Assembly: GCA_023935145.1 (NCBI GenBank)
Contig: CM043700.1
Location: forward strand, 102,417,400 to 102,481,399
DNA: 64,000 nt
Reading direction: 5' to 3'
DNA from: Bretschneidera sinensis
Lineage: Eukaryota; Streptophyta; Magnoliopsida; Brassicales; Akaniaceae
The stretch's first letter is position 1; each line of letters starts with the position of its first letter. Positions 21,828 to 33,792 of this stretch are shown here, in pieces. The translations under genes were made by a program, and so were the position numbers. A model generated the notes under the pieces. The model was not told the DNA's origin. It made no database searches and saw only the letters and a list, made by a program, of their open reading frames with translations.

Positions 21828-23327
21828 TGATTACACCCAAAGTATAATGTGGTAATTGTAGTACAGCTTTGAGGTGTCGATTCCACAGGGATACAAACTA
21901 ATTACAAAAAAAGGTGAAAACCTCAACACAAACGATAAAAGTTAAAGTGACAAAATCTGAATTATTGATTGTGTGAAAATTGTGTAAATAATTGATGGAT
22001 AATATAATAAAAAAACAACAAGGTTCCAAAAATCCTCCCTAGGTTCGTTACCCTAATCCTAACTTGATTCAGTTGTTTTTATCTCGATTGCAAGTTTCAC
22101 ATCCCAAACAGGTAATCAGCAAATATTCAATTAAAGCGCATGTATAAATCCTAATGTAATTGATATGAATTATTCTTTACTTTCAAGCACACATGACCTA
22201 ACTTATAAATTATCAAAAGACGACGATATATCTAAATGACAATACCACAGCAATGGACAAATCTATAAAAGAGATCTACTAGACTCAATCACAGCCAAAC
22301 AAATACACATAAGAAGAGCATGACTAGACTTATATGGAAAAGAAGCATGCAATCATCGGACTAATAAGAAATCTACAAATTAAATTAAAGAATAAAACAC
22401 AACAATATTTAATGAAAATAATACCAAACTACAACTGAATCAAATAAAGGAAAATAAGAACAACTACACCTAGGGATTCATCCTTTCTCCTTGCTTGGAG
22501 ACTAGCCATCCATGGGGCTCATGCGTCCTCGAGTTGCCTCCGGCCTCTCAACGATCATCTCCCCCTTAGTAGCGAAAGCTTCGGCGATTCCTCAGCTTGC
22601 CCTCCAAAAGTACTTCGGATTCCTCCTAAGAGCCCTCTGGATTGCTCCTAAAGGCCCTCTGGATTCACTTTCTGATGAACTCAGATTCTCCGATGGTCCT
22701 TAAAGCTGAAGTGGAGTGAGTCTTATATAGGCAAATACCACGAGTGCAATGTGTTTCCAATCCGATGTGGGATGTGGATATAGAAATTTGTTTCTAACCA
22801 ATATGGGATGTGGGATTTAGGCCTTCACATGCCCTTCACGCTGAAATCCCGCATAGCCTGACCTTTGTCTACTTAAACTGCCATAACTTTCTTTAGAAAC
22901 ATCATTTTTATGAACCGTAAAATTCTCCAGAAAATACACTTCCAGATCTTTCTAGGCATATATGGCTCATCTCCTGATTCTTCTTGTATCAATATATTTT
23001 AATTTGCAAAGATGATTGATCTGTACGGGCAATTCTGGCATTTTAGTTAAACTCATTTCCAGTACGAGCAGCAGCTGTTGCTCTTTTAAGCCCTCTATCT
23101 TGTCCTTCCGGAAGCCCTCCAGTATGCCTCAAGTCTTTGTGCTTCAAGTAATGATAACTTTTCCTCCTCTTTTGAGCTTAAAGTACCTGAAAATGCACCG
23201 AAATAGATCAATGATCCAAGAATGATACTTTAGAGTTGTTAACGTATAAAAGTGAAATTTAAACCTAGATCAACCCTAAAATGATAACAATTAAGTACTG
23301 TTAAGATGCATTTTATGACTCTTATCA
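21828..23327 (-). repeat. E2 5' LTR
   Basis: Reverse-oriented LTR (TGATTAC...TTATCA as read on the plus strand), matching 407-456 plus 7061-8528. It is followed by CACCC (23328-23332), the counterpart of CATCC at 402-406. Confidence 0.92.
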
Positions 23328-23599
23328 CACCCCCTGGTCTGCTTCATGCTCTACCCCTCAGCGGCATCCTAATTTACAACCAAAAAAAAAAAAAACAAGT
23401 ATGAAGAAAATATATACATAATGCTCTAAGTCATATAAGATACAAAAAAGGAACAAGAAGGTGAAAATACCAAATATAATTAACAAGAAGGAGAAATATG
23501 CACTCAAGTTAATTTAAATTTTCTTAAAATGATGATATAAACATATTAACAAAATTAATTTTCACCAATTAGCAAAATAACATGGAAGAGAAATACACT

Positions 23600-24348
23600 T
23601 ACAAGTTAATCAACATCCATGCTATGATCTTCTTCTTCTTCTTCCTCCTCCTCTCATTCTCTTTTTTCTTCCTCTTCCTCTTTTACTCATTTTTCTTCAA
23701 CTCTTCCTACATTTTGTTAGTCCACTTCTTTCATTATACCAATGGGATCACGAAGAATACCTGATATATCAAGTTCATTATCCTTATCTACTAGGATTGA
23801 ACAGAGAGTTTTATCCTTTTGAAAGGACTCTTGAATTATAGGAATTATATCATGATTTACATCTTCATATGAAGGAACGAAGACATTGCCCCTTGACCTA
23901 ACTTTACAAACTACCGACCAATATAGTCTTTCTTTCTTCTTTGACTGTACAATTTGTAGTACACTTGTGTTGCTTGCTCCGCCAACACAAACGGCTTATC
24001 TGAGCTTAGACGAGATTTATGCTTTATATCTTTAAAACCGTGTTTCAAGCGTACTATAAGTCCTCTTTAAGAATCGTACCAGTGGCATTTGAATAATACA
24101 ACTGTGTTATCTTTTCTTACATATTGTAGCTCTATAATTTCTGTTAACATACCATAGAAGTAACATTCATATATGTCATAACAACTACATTTCACACATA
24201 CACCACTATTCATTGTTTTCATGAATTTTTCATACTCTTCAGTGTGAAATTTAAATTCATTGACATTGTAGCCACTATAATAGGTCACACGTTTACGAGG
24301 ACCAAGTCCTAGTTCTCTTATGTGGTTGTCAATGGTATCGTCCCTCAA
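23600..24348 (-). pseudogene. CACTA transposase C-terminal domain (DUF4216-like) and acidic tail
   Basis: 24348-24067 reads RVTYYSGYNVNEFKFHTEEY, then a Cys-rich stretch and YFYGMLTEIIELQYVRKDN with VVLFKCHWYDS, the pattern of the DUF4216 domain found in CACTA transposases. After a stop and shifted frames, a PFVLAEQATQVYY-like segment (about 23960) continues the domain. A Glu-rich run from a TTC/CTC-rich tract (23627-23720) suggests an acidic tail. Confidence 0.75.
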
Positions 24349-24357
24349 AACCTATTA

Positions 24358-24450
24358 AAGTGTATATATATACATATATATGTATATATATATATATACA
24401 TATATATGTATATATATATATACATATATATGTATATATATATATACATA
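24358..24450. repeat. (TA)n microsatellite with ordered CATATATATG units
   Basis: About 90 bp of TA dinucleotides punctuated by CATATATATG, repeated about every 24-30 bp. It lies in a presumed intron of the CACTA transposase. It is self-complementary and could form cruciforms. Confidence 0.9.
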
Positions 24451-24678
24451 TTAATCTATTTATAATATTGAGCCAATTATCTCTTTCAATGTTTACTCAC
24501 AAGGTTGTATAGCCATTTCGTGAAATTCTTCTCACGGAGCTTTTCAATTAATTCATCAGTGATACAACGTTGCTCACACCGTAATATTTCGTTGTACTTC
24601 CTATAATAATTAAGAAATGATATTTTAATTAGCATCCACATAATTATAAAAATTAGTTTTAACACAGGGGATAAGGAC

Positions 24679-25206
24679 TCACTCCGTGTATAGCTCGATC
24701 TCCATGCAATTTAAGAGAATGTATATCTCTACAACCTTGATCTCATTTTCTTCCAAATCTCTACTAGTCTGATGGCCAAATGCATGACCTAGATAACAAA
24801 AAATAGAATGTCTCCCATTTAGATCCACATCACCCCCATCATCGTTTTGACCAACTCTATTCAACTTTGCCTGAACATTGGGTTCAAAATAGTATGAGCA
24901 AAAGTTTAAATTTTCTTTTATAGTGTATGCCTCAATAATGGAACCTTCAATACATGCTTTATTACGAGTCTTTTTCTTTAGGTTGTGCATACACCTATTT
25001 GCATATACATATTCTGAAACAATTAGACAATGTTCATTAAAAAATACTTTAATATAAAGCAAGCTAATAAGAGATATCACTTTTCCAGGGATACATCCAT
25101 CGCTACTGCAGAGGGCCCCCAACTTTAGCTTTATAAGGTAAATGGATAGACAAATATTCCATAGAGTTAAAGAATGACGGTGGAAACATTTTGTTCTAAC
25201 TTGCAT
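24679..25206 (-). pseudogene. CACTA transposase, DUF4218-like domain
   Basis: Minus-strand reading with CFHRHSLTLWNICLSIYLIK, LKLGALCSSDGCIPGKV and NKACIEGSIIEAYTIKENLNFCSYYF. These match the order of the DUF4218 region after the TNP2 core in plant CACTA transposases (Cys/His start, MYPFER-like, then RxEGSIxEAY...FCSxY). The MYPFER motif is degraded and the exon includes a non-coding insertion (about 24985-25080). Confidence 0.8.
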
Positions 25207-25216
25207 AAGTTCAAGA

Positions 25217-25735
25217 CAATGTTTTTCTCAAGCAATTCCATATGCTCAACCCGCAGTTCGGTTGAGCATATATCTCTAAAGAAGTTGCTCAATTATGCTA
25301 ATATCTGGTAAGAATTCATGGAACACCAGTGGTATTAATCTCTCCATGGACATGTGAAAATCATGACTCTTCATCCCATAGAATTTGTATTTATTCACAT
25401 TCACATAACAAACTATATTCGAGGCATATTCGATTGGAAACTTCAACTTTTTTTACCCAATTGCACACTTCCTTTATTTGAGACTTTGACAATGTGTAGG
25501 ATTCTTTAGGCTTCTTAGGCTTCCCATTTACTTGAACCAACTCTAAATTCAGACGCTTATATAAGTTCTTAATACCTTTACGAGCGTTTGAATTATCTTT
25601 GATTTTACCCTTCACATCCATGACTGTGTTGATGACATTGTAAAACACATTTTTCTCAATATGCATGATATCCAAATTATGTCAAATCAAATTTAATTTC
25701 CAATATGGTAACTCCCAGAAGATACTCCTTATCAA
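25217..25735 (-). pseudogene. CACTA transposase, TNP2 core 3' part
   Basis: Contains NLDIMHIEKNVFYNVINTVM, the hallmark MHIEKNV motif of TNP2-type transposases, then DVKGKIKDNSNARKGIKNLY. The part immediately upstream in coding order lies at 38859 onward, separated by copia E5. Stops and a shifted frame show decay. Confidence 0.85.
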
Positions 25736-25738
25736 CCA

Positions 25739-26619
25739 TGTTGGGAATTTGTGTAAGAATTAAATGGTTAAAGATTGAAGCTTCAGCAGTCTTTGAGCCA
25801 CGGCACAAGATTGGGCATCGCGGCCTCTAGCAAGTCAGAAACTTCCTCCACCGGGTGTGCGCCACGGCCTAGCCCTTGGGCACCACGACCTCCAGCAGAT
25901 AGAGGAGTTCTCCTCTATTGTGCACTGTGGCCTGCCCTATTCTGGGCCGCGGCGCCAGGCACACCTGATGCTTTTTATTCAGCACTCTTCTCCTGATGCG
26001 TGGGACTTGATTAAAACGCACAAGTTTACTTAGACTCTTAGAAAGTCATGACTCTTTGGTTCTTGAGATCTAAAGGTTGAGATTGGCTTCAAGATTGATT
26101 AAAGAAGTTATTGCTCAATATAAAGGGTCATCTAGGAGCAATAACAAGACATGACAAGAGAGACACAAGAGTGCAAAGTCACAAGTGTCAAGAAGAAACA
26201 CAAGAAGAGGTCTCATTCCAAGAGTGGCTGGTGTTGAGAGAGATAGGCTCTCAAATCTTCAGAGGTCTTTCAAGTGAGAGAGAGTATACAAGATTAGGGG
26301 TTCAACAGCTTTGTAATTGGAATTTTCTTGGGGGAAAATTCCAGGGAAACACTCAGTTCTTATCTCTTTCTTTTCTCTTCTTTAATTCTTCAAGAACAAG
26401 AGGTTCTTGAAGGGGTGTTGCAGTAATTGTAAGAACTTCATTGATTTAGTGTAGTGAGCTTAGAGGAGCTGATGGGGACGTAAACAAATTGCCGAACCTC
26501 GATAACAATTGCTTGTGTTTTCTCTTTATGGTTTGATTCTTGTTATAGTACAAATCATTCTGGATTTGGATGTTTGGAAAGATCACAACCTGGGATTCTT
26601 GAGAGGTGATTTTCCAACA
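25739..26619 (+). repeat. E5 5' LTR
   Basis: 881 bp, TGTTGGGAA ... TTTCCAACA, with a short terminal inverted match TGTTGG/CCAACA. A TATA box (TATAAAG) is at about 26119-26125. A GC-rich part (25795-25990) has recurring CGGCC/GCGGC words and contrasts with the AT-rich surroundings. Confidence 0.93.
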
Positions 26620-26620
26620 G

Positions 26621-26632
26621 TGGTATCAGAGC
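26621..26632 (+). promoter_or_regulatory. E5 primer-binding site (initiator tRNA-Met)
   Basis: TGGTATCAGAGC, the exact complement of the initiator tRNA-Met 3' end, starts two bases after the LTR. Confidence 0.95.
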
Positions 26633-26837
26633 TAGAACAGCGGGTATCAGAGCAAGGCTCTAAGAATCAAAGAAAACTTCTTGGGTGATTCAAGAATGGT
26701 GTTGGGATCAAGATCTGATCTGGTTCTTAAGGGATTCAAGAAGGGTGTTGGGATCAAGATTTGATTAGGTTTTTGAGGTTTAGAAGTTTGGAAAGCAATT
26801 GTGGGTGCTGCATAAATCTTGGGATTTTCTCTGCAAG

Positions 26838-27603
26838 ATGGGTTCAAACTTCATTGTTGAGAATTTTGATGGAAATGGAGACTTTTCCCTTTGGAAGCAG
26901 AAAATCAAAGTGTTTCTTATGCAATAAAAGGTGGACTTGGCTATTGGAAAAGATGACAATTTCCCAGTAAGTATCATGAAGCTCCAGCGGAATGAGATGA
27001 AGAAAATAGCGTACAACACCATCTTTCTGCACATGTCAGATAGTGTCACAAGGGAGTGTGGAGACTTGGAAGATCAACTGTCATTTGGAAGAAACTAGAC
27101 GAGTTATTTCTTACCAAGACTCTCCCTAATAAGATTTATCTTCTGAAATGTATATTTGCTTTTAAAATGGATCATAATAAAGAGTTGCAAGATAATCTTG
27201 ATGTGTTTAATAAACTAGTTTAAGATTTGACTAGTTGTAGAATAACATTCTCGGATGAACAATTAGCTATTATATTGTTGAATTCTCTTCCCGATTATTT
27301 TGAAAGCTTGATTAATGCTATTGAATATGGAAGAGATACACTAACCAAATAAATTGTGATTAATGCTATAAGGGCTCATGATTTCAAAGCCAAGATGAGG
27401 GAAGATCAAGTGGAGAAGGACTGTTCGTTAGAGGAAGGCCAGCAACTCAAAATGGCAGTAACATCCATGGCAACTACTGGGACAAATCAAAGGGTAGAGG
27501 TCAAGGCCATGGAAGATCGTATTCCAAACCGAAGTTTGGAGGAAAACGATGCTACTACTGCAATAAGGAGGGTCATTTCAAGAGAGATTGCAAGAAAATA
27601 ATG
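26838..27603 (+). pseudogene. gag: E5 Gag
   Basis: Starts MGSNFIVENFDGNGDFSLWK, the usual N-terminus of plant copia Gag (FDGxxxFxxWK). A TAA follows at codon 30 (26925-26927). Downstream fragments lie in shifted frames. The CCHC knuckle CYYCNKEGHFKRDC is intact at 27549-27590, and the frame ends at 27601-27603. Confidence 0.85.
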
Positions 27604-29068
27604 AGGGATGAGAAAGGAAGAAGCCATACCAACAATGGAGAGGCTTCAGTTGCCAAGGGAGAACAGCAAGATGATGATGTTCTTGTTGTGTGCTCAAATG
27701 TGAGCAAGTGGCAGGGCAGTGAGAAATGGATCTTGGATTACGGGTGCACTTATCACATGTGCCCTCACCGGGATTGGTTCAAGAATTTCAAGGAAACCAA
27801 TGAAGGAAAGAATTTTTTTGGGAACGATACTTCTTTCCAAGTGAGGGGAATAGGAGACATCCAAGTGAGGATGTTTGATGGAATTACAAATCTGCTGCGA
27901 AATGTGAGATATCTTCTGGATTTGAGAAGAAATTTGATCTCATTGGGGCAGCTTGATTCCATGGGGTACACATACAAAGCAGGGGGAGGAAAGATCAAGG
28001 TAACCAAGGGATCTTTGGTAGTGATCAAAGTAGCAATAAAGGATGGTCTCTATGAGATAATTAGAGAGACGGACATCAAGGATCAAGCAGCAAGCTTGAT
28101 GGCTGAGATGGATAAGGCAGTTCTTTGGCACAATTACTTGGGACATATGAGCGAAAAAGGAGCTGCAAGTTCTCTACAAGAATGGTTTACTTGATGATGA
28201 CAAGGTTGAGAAACGTGATTTTTGAGAGAGTTGCGTTCTTGGGAAGCAACATCGGGTCAGCTTCAACACCGGAGTGCACAAGTCTAAGGGAATTCTTGAC
28301 TACATTCATGCGGATCTTTGGGGACCAGCAAGAACACAAACACAAGGAGGTAATCTTTACTTTCTTTCTTTAATTGATGATTATTCTAGAAAGGTCTGGG
28401 TTTATTTGTTTAAAAATAAATCAGATGCTTTGAATAAGTTTGTGGTGTGGAAAAAGTTGCTAGAAACTCAAACGGGTAAGGTAGTTAAGGTTTTAAGAAC
28501 CGATAATGGTTTAGAATTTCGCAATCAGAATTTTGACAAATTCTGTGAGTTAAATGGGATTCTAAGACATAGAACGGTTGTGAAAACCCCTCAGAAAAAT
28601 GGAGTTGATCAGAGGATGAATAGGACCCTTATGGAAAAAGTTAGGTGCATGATTATTGGTTCCGAGTTACCTAAATGTTTTTGGGGGGAAGTTGTGTTTT
28701 CTACTGCGTATTTGGTTAATAGATCACCCTCTAGAGCCTTGGATCTTAAGACTCCCAAGGAGATGTGGAGTGGTAAACCCCCTGAGTTAAGCAACCTTAG
28801 GACTTTTGGATGTGCTGTGTTTGCACATAAAAAGGATGATAAACTTAGCCCAAGGTCTAGAAAATGTGTTTTTCTAGGATATGGTGAAGGGGTTAAGGGG
28901 TATAGGTTGTGGTCCTTAGAGCCAAAAGGAACTAAACTCATAATAAGTATGGATGTCATTTTTAATGAGCTATTATTTTCCTATTTGGAGAAAACTAACC
29001 ATGTAGAGGAAAGTGGGCAAACCAGCCTAGTTTATGTGGAGTATAGCATCAAAGAAAATTCAGTTTAG
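27601..29068 (+). pseudogene. E5 protease and integrase
   Basis: The protease motif is WILDYGCTYHMCPHRDWF; the usual Ser after the catalytic Asp is Tyr. The HHCC region follows (VLWHNYLGHMSEKG near 28120, then a frameshift around 28190). The integrase core is 28274-28700: first D in IHADLWGP, second D in RTDNGLEF. The position 36 residues later, where the catalytic Glu belongs (NGVAE in relatives), is Gln in NGVDQRMNR. The core is followed by the PKEMWSGKPPELSNLRTFGC segment typical of copia. The protein would have integrated element DNA; it is predicted dead. Confidence 0.87.
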
Positions 29069-29818
29069 GTAGAGCAAGGAAGGCAAGAGGGTTCGAACCA
29101 AGTAGAGCCCATTGATGAAGGCCAAGCTCAAGACACTCAAGAAGAGGCTAAACTAGAAGAGGATGATGCTGCAAATCAGAATGATTATCAGCTCACAAAG
29201 GACCGGGAAAGGAGGCTGGTCAGACCACCTTTGAGATATGGTTTTGCGAATGCTAATGTAGCAGCTTTTTATTTAGAAGGAGGGAGTGAACTAGAAACTT
29301 ACATTGATGCCATGGGATGTAAGGATTTGTCAAGATGGAAGCTAGCTATGGAGGAGGAAATGCATTCTTTGAGGAAGAACAACTCTTGGGAATTGGTGCC
29401 CAAACCAGAAAAATAGAGAGTTATGGATTGTAAGTGGATTTACAAGATCAAAGAATGGAACACTCCAGGGAATAAAGTCCGGTATAAGGCTAGGTTGGTG
29501 GCGAAGGGGTTCACACAAAAAAGACATAGATTTCACAAAAAGTTTCTCACCGATTGTGAAATACAAGACGATAAGGATAGTGTTAGCTAGGGTGGTCCAA
29601 TTTAAATGGGAGATCGAGCAAATGGATGTGAAGACAACGTTCTTACATGGAGAGCTTGATAAGACCATCTACATGAGACAACCCGAAGGCTATGAGGAAG
29701 GAAGGCAGGGAGATTTGGTGTGCCAATTGAAGAAATCTCTTTATGGCCTGAAAAAATCACCTCGGCAAAGGAATAAGAGGTTCGATTCCTTTGTAACTAG
29801 CTTAGGTTTCATGAGGAG
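29069..29818 (+). pseudogene. E5 reverse transcriptase, N-terminal part
   Basis: Contains RWKLAMEEEMHSLRKNNSWELV, then a stop at 29414-29416. After that come the KARLVAKGFTQ region, a frame change, MDVKTTFLHGELD, YMRQPEGYEEG and LVCQLKKSLYGLKKSPRQ. The frame is cut at 29818 by E4. The region 29069-29230 is the acidic spacer between integrase and RT. Confidence 0.85.
29814..29818. repeat. Left target-site duplication of E4 (AGGAG)
   Basis: AGGAG is repeated exactly at 36943-36947. The copia RT reading resumes in frame right after the second copy, which confirms the boundary. Confidence 0.92.
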
Positions 29819-31096
29819 AGATAAGTGCTTAAATAGTCATATTTAAGCCCATTAATTTGTGCTTGTTAGACCTTTTGTTTAACTATTTTAGTAGATTCTA
29901 CTTCATTTTCGTGTTTTATGTGTTTTTCATAGGGCTTTGACAAAAAGAAGACATTTTGGAGCTCTAAGGAATAAAAAGTAAAGTTCTGCAAGCCTGCAAG
30001 GTGCACTCGAGTGCACCTCCCTTGTGATCGAGTGCACAGGCACACGAGTGCACACTCAGAAGGCTCGAGCGCACACATGCACTCGAGTGCAGACCCATAC
30101 GATTGAGCGCACATGCACCAGAGGCGGCAGAGCCAGAATTAGAGAGAAGTCTCTGGACCTTAAATTAGAAATTAAGGTTTCGGGGCACCCTTAGAGCCCT
30201 ATATATAGTCTTGTAAAACACAAAAAACATACTTTTGAATTAAACTTGAAGTTGTAAGCCTTGGAGAGGAATTGACGACTCGTCTCCTTAGTATCCTTCG
30301 AGTTTTATTTTTCTGTTCTAGTTTAGTTATGGTTATGATGTTTAGTTTACTTAGCATGTGTAATTAAACCCTAGTAAGGGCTTGGTTGAAGCCCTAATTA
30401 TATTTAACCAATAATTCAATATTAGCGCCTTTGCAATACTTATGTTGTGATTCTTAATTTGATTAATACTTGTTTTTATTTACATTCCTCATATGTGTGT
30501 GTCTGATCAACTTATGTTGTGGTATAGATCAGTTAGTTGAATTAATTTGGATGACCGAGTCCTGGGTTCAACAATAGTAACAAAAGATATCCACGCCGGA
30601 TTCTTGGGTTAATCAACATAGGAAACCGGGAGTGGACCAAACCTTAGGCCCCGTGTGGTTGTCGATTTCCATAGACCTTAGGCTCTCTTAAGAAACAACT
30701 CAGTATACACCATGATGAATCCCTTAAGAGAGAAAAGAGTTAGATTATACACCATGCCTAACTCGTTCTTAGGGAAATCCATAGCCTAAGGAGTGGACCA
30801 AGCACTTAGGTTGACAACCAGTAAGTATTCATAGCATGAGTAGGGCACTAGCATATTGTTTTGTTGGGGTAGCATGATTAGTGGTGGATACCAAATCCCT
30901 ACATCTTTATCATTATTGTCCAAACTCAATATTTATTCCCATATATTTTTACTATGTGAAACTAATTCTAAATTGAAATTCACCAATCCTTGTGGAGATG
31001 ATCTCGCACTTGCACACTATGCTACCATTGACCTTGACTTGTAAGTAAAACTGTATGATTATTTGCTTATTTATTTAGGTATATAAACGCATAAAA
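29819..31096 (+). repeat. E4 5' LTR
   Basis: About 1278 bp, aligned to 35680-36942. It carries a TATA box (TATATATA, about 30200) and a GC-rich cluster of CGAGTGCAC/CGAGCGCAC words (30000-30125), starting with a perfect 18-bp palindrome at 30000-30017. The terminal bases have decayed at both ends. Confidence 0.88.
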
Positions 31097-31102
31097 ACTT
31101 TT

Positions 31103-31120
31103 TGGTGCCGTTGCCAGGGA
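31103..31120 (+). promoter_or_regulatory. E4 primer-binding site (tRNA-Asp)
   Basis: TGGTGCCGTTGCCAGGGA, two mismatches to the tRNA-Asp complement, six bases after the LTR. Confidence 0.87.
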
Positions 31121-31382
31121 TTGCACTAAATTTCTTTTAGAATTATTTTCGTTTAGTTTAATAATTTTTATTTATTTTCTGTGTTACTTTTATCAATTTT
31201 TAAGTTTCCTGCTTTACCTTTATTTATTTTACATCAAAAACCTAATCTAATTCCTTTTTTGTTTTCTGTTTCAGGGACCCCAGCAAAACTCTCTGCACCA
31301 CTTACGATCGAGCGCAATTAAGGCAGAAAGTTGCCCGGGCAGCAGTGTTAAACTGCTGCACTGAAGTTATTGTTACCGATTC

Positions 31383-32983
31383 ATGCACGGGCTTCGATCC
31401 AGACATCCAACGTTCTTTCCCCTCAACACCGAGCTTGAGCGGACCATCTACCAAAGGCTTAGAAACAACCCCAAAGAGTTAGAAGAAGAAATTGAGGAGG
31501 AAGCACGAATGGTGGAACAGATCGACAGTCAACAACCACCTGACCGAAGACCGATGAAGTAATCCTTCATCCCACGGAACCTCAATCAGCCATCTTGCAT
31601 TGCTTATCAACCTGAGACGGAAGGCAACTACTATATATCTTCACAAATACTGAATAGTGAGTGCATTGACTCACTTTAGGGGTACACCTAGTGAAGATCC
31701 ACACTTGCACCTTCGAGAGTTCTTCGATTTCTGCAAATTCCAGCACATCCGAGACTTAGACCAAGAAGGAATCAGGTTAATTCTCTTCCTTTTTTCCTTA
31801 AAAGATAATGCTAAAATGTGGTACAATTCATTGCCTACAGTTTCAATCCACACTTGGGAGGAGTTGGCTAGCAAATTCTTAAGAAAGTTTTTCTCAACCC
31901 AAAAGACGAGGCAAATGAGGAAGGAGATTTAGTTTTTCCAACAAAAGGATAGAGACCTGTTCTTTGAGTCATACGGACACTTCAACGAGTTACTACTCAA
32001 ATGCCCACATCACAACCTACCTCAGGATGAACTGGTACAAGCTTTCTATGAGGGTTTAAGTGATACTAACAAAAGTATTATGGATTCAGGTTGTGGAGGA
32101 GTGCTGATGGAGAAAAGCAGCGAAGAAGCCATGGAGCTCTTTGAGACCTTAAGTGAACATACCCAGCAGTTCTCCTCTCGAGGTAGACATGTAACCAAGG
32201 GTAAAGGTATGCATGAGATAAACCTAAATAGAGGATCTTCTACCCAAATAGCTGTTGTGGAGAGGAAACTAGATCTATTAGTTAAAGCCATGGCCGCTCA
32301 GAATACATCATCTAATCAACCAGTGACACCACTCCAGGTATGTGCAATATGTTTCCAATTTGATTATAATACTGATACATGTCCCTTGTATTCATCTGCA
32401 GACTCCGAGCAAGAAAACTTTGTGGGACCAAATAACTATCCGCCGAAGAACAATCCGTATGCAAACACCTACCACCCTAGATGGCAGAATCACCCAAACT
32501 TTTCGTGGAGCAACAATCAGAACGGTCAAGGATAGCAAAGAAACTCCCAAACCAATAGCCCATTCAGTTCCTGAAACAAAGAAAAATGACCTCGAAAGTC
32601 TTATGAGGCAACTAGCAACTCAACACCAGCAGTTGGTATCTTAACACCAACAGTTGATGACTTCACACGAACAATTCATGGAAGAAACAAGACAATTCCG
32701 GAATGAGATGAGACAAACCACTGCAAAACATGATCAATCCATTCAAGGACTAGAGGTACAAATGGGGCAATTAGCCAAAGAACTGAGTAGCAGAAAGCAA
32801 GGAGAGCTTCCAGCCCAATCAATACCTAATCCAAGAGGACACCAGCAATTGAATGCTGTAACAACCTTAAGAAGTGGAAAAATCATAGGCGGCGATAAGC
32901 CTGCACAAGCATCTCCAGACAAAGCATCCACATCTGAGGTAAGTGAGATGGAGAAGGTAAATGCACCACCATCCTTCCCTTAA
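31383..32983 (+). pseudogene. gag: E4 Gag polyprotein, broken
   Basis: An N-terminal piece from ATG 31383 (LERTIYQRLRNNPKELEEE...) ends at a stop after about 59 codons. The capsid region is 31657-31932 (FRGTPSEDPHLHLREFFDFC, then MWYNSLPTVSIHTWEELASK). It continues after a TAG at 31930-31932 with ESYGHFNELLLKCPHHNLPQ, a C-rich knuckle-like CAICFQFDYNTDTC (the His position is altered) and YHPRWQNHPNFSWSNNQ. A later open stretch (32654-32983) is coiled-coil-like and Gln-rich. It is of the Athila Gag type but distinct from E1-E3. Confidence 0.83.
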
Positions 32984-33013
32984 AGGTTAGTAAAACCTAA
33001 GAAAGAAACTAAA

Positions 33014-33792
33014 TTGCTTGACATTTTTGAAATTTTAAGAAAAGTGGAGATTAAAATTCATTTATTAGATGCAATTAAACAAATTCCTGCATATGCTAAA
33101 TTTTTGAAAGATTGTTGCACTAATAAAAGGAAGTTTCAGGAGCATAAGACAGTAGCCTTGATTAAAGAGGTAAGTGCTGTGCTATTAAGAAAACTACCCC
33201 CAAAGCTAAAAGATCCGGGTAGTTTACTATTCCTTGCAGGCTAGATGACTAGTTATTCGAGCATGCACTATTGGATCTTGGAGTGAGTGTCAATTTGCTA
33301 CCATACAGTGTATTCGAGACACTAGGTTTGGGGGAGCTTCAACCAACCTCCATCACTTTGCAACTGGCTGACAGAAGCATCAAACGACCTAGAGGTACTC
33401 TTGAGGATGTTTTGGTAAAAGTAGGTAAATTTATTTTACCTGCTGATTTTATTGTACTAGATATAGAAGAATGCACTATACCATTACCTCTACCCATCAT
33501 CTTAGGAAGACCCATTATGATAACTGCTGACACAAATATTAGTGTAAAAAGGGGCATTGTCACTATGAAGATAAATGATGAGGAGATAGAATTCAAAATA
33601 TTTAATATATTAAAATCAACCAAGGATGATAATGAATGCTCTACTGTAAGCTTGGTACAAGGTGTTGTTGAGCAAGTTTCCCCGGTCCATCACATTGATC
33701 AATTGGAGACCACTATCAAACATGGTGTCACAATATTGAATGTGGAGCCAGAGGATACTGATGTGATTAAGGATAGCAATAAAGCTCTGTAA
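33014..33792 (+). pseudogene. E4 aspartic protease domain
   Basis: The first stretch (33014-33244) has ILRKVEIKIHLLDAIKQIPA, equivalent to E3 16361 onward. After a TAG at 33242-33244 the protease follows: LLDLGVSVNLLPYSVFETLG with the catalytic Asp kept, then LQLADRSIKRPRGTLEDVLV and PLPIILGRPIMITADT. The frame closes at 33790-33792. The linker and RT that follow in E3 are absent; 460 bp later comes the conserved 3' block, so pol appears to have been removed cleanly between protease and 3' region. Confidence 0.83.

Larger units (their letters stand above)
407..23327 (-). mobile_element. E2: Athila-like gag-only LTR retrotransposon, interrupted by E1 and E3
   Basis: Minus-strand LTR element. 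Its 3' LTR is split (407-456 and 7056-8528) by E1, and its 5' LTR is 21828-23327. The primer site (21805-21822, minus) pairs with the 3' end of plant tRNA-Asp, as in Athila-type Ty3/gypsy elements, and a polypurine tract lies at 8529-8543. The internal region without E3 is about 3.7 kb and carries a decayed gag (21524-19776, minus) and no pol. Organisation and sequence match E1, so E1 and E2 are two copies of one non-autonomous, gag-only family in opposite orientation. E3 is inserted at 10044-19633. Confidence 0.9.
23333..25738 (-). mobile_element. CACTA transposon, middle part (transposase C-terminal half)
   Basis: Segment between the E2 and E5 insertions. On the minus strand it carries the C-terminal half of a TNP2-type transposase, with introns rich in A/T. 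It joins the N-terminal half (38859 onward) across the E5 duplication AACCA, where the coding similarity resumes. Confidence 0.85.

Noticed and set aside
23582..23764. Phe/Leu-rich frame on the plus strand
   Set aside because: It is the complement of the Glu-coding TTC/CTC tract of the CACTA transposase tail.
24358..24450. TA-rich region as a replication origin or promoter
   Set aside because: It is a plain microsatellite in a presumed transposase intron; there is no further evidence.
26111..26410. Frames inside the copia LTRs (also 38345-38590)
   Set aside because: They lie in the transcribed LTR leader, occur in both LTR copies and have no recognisable domain.
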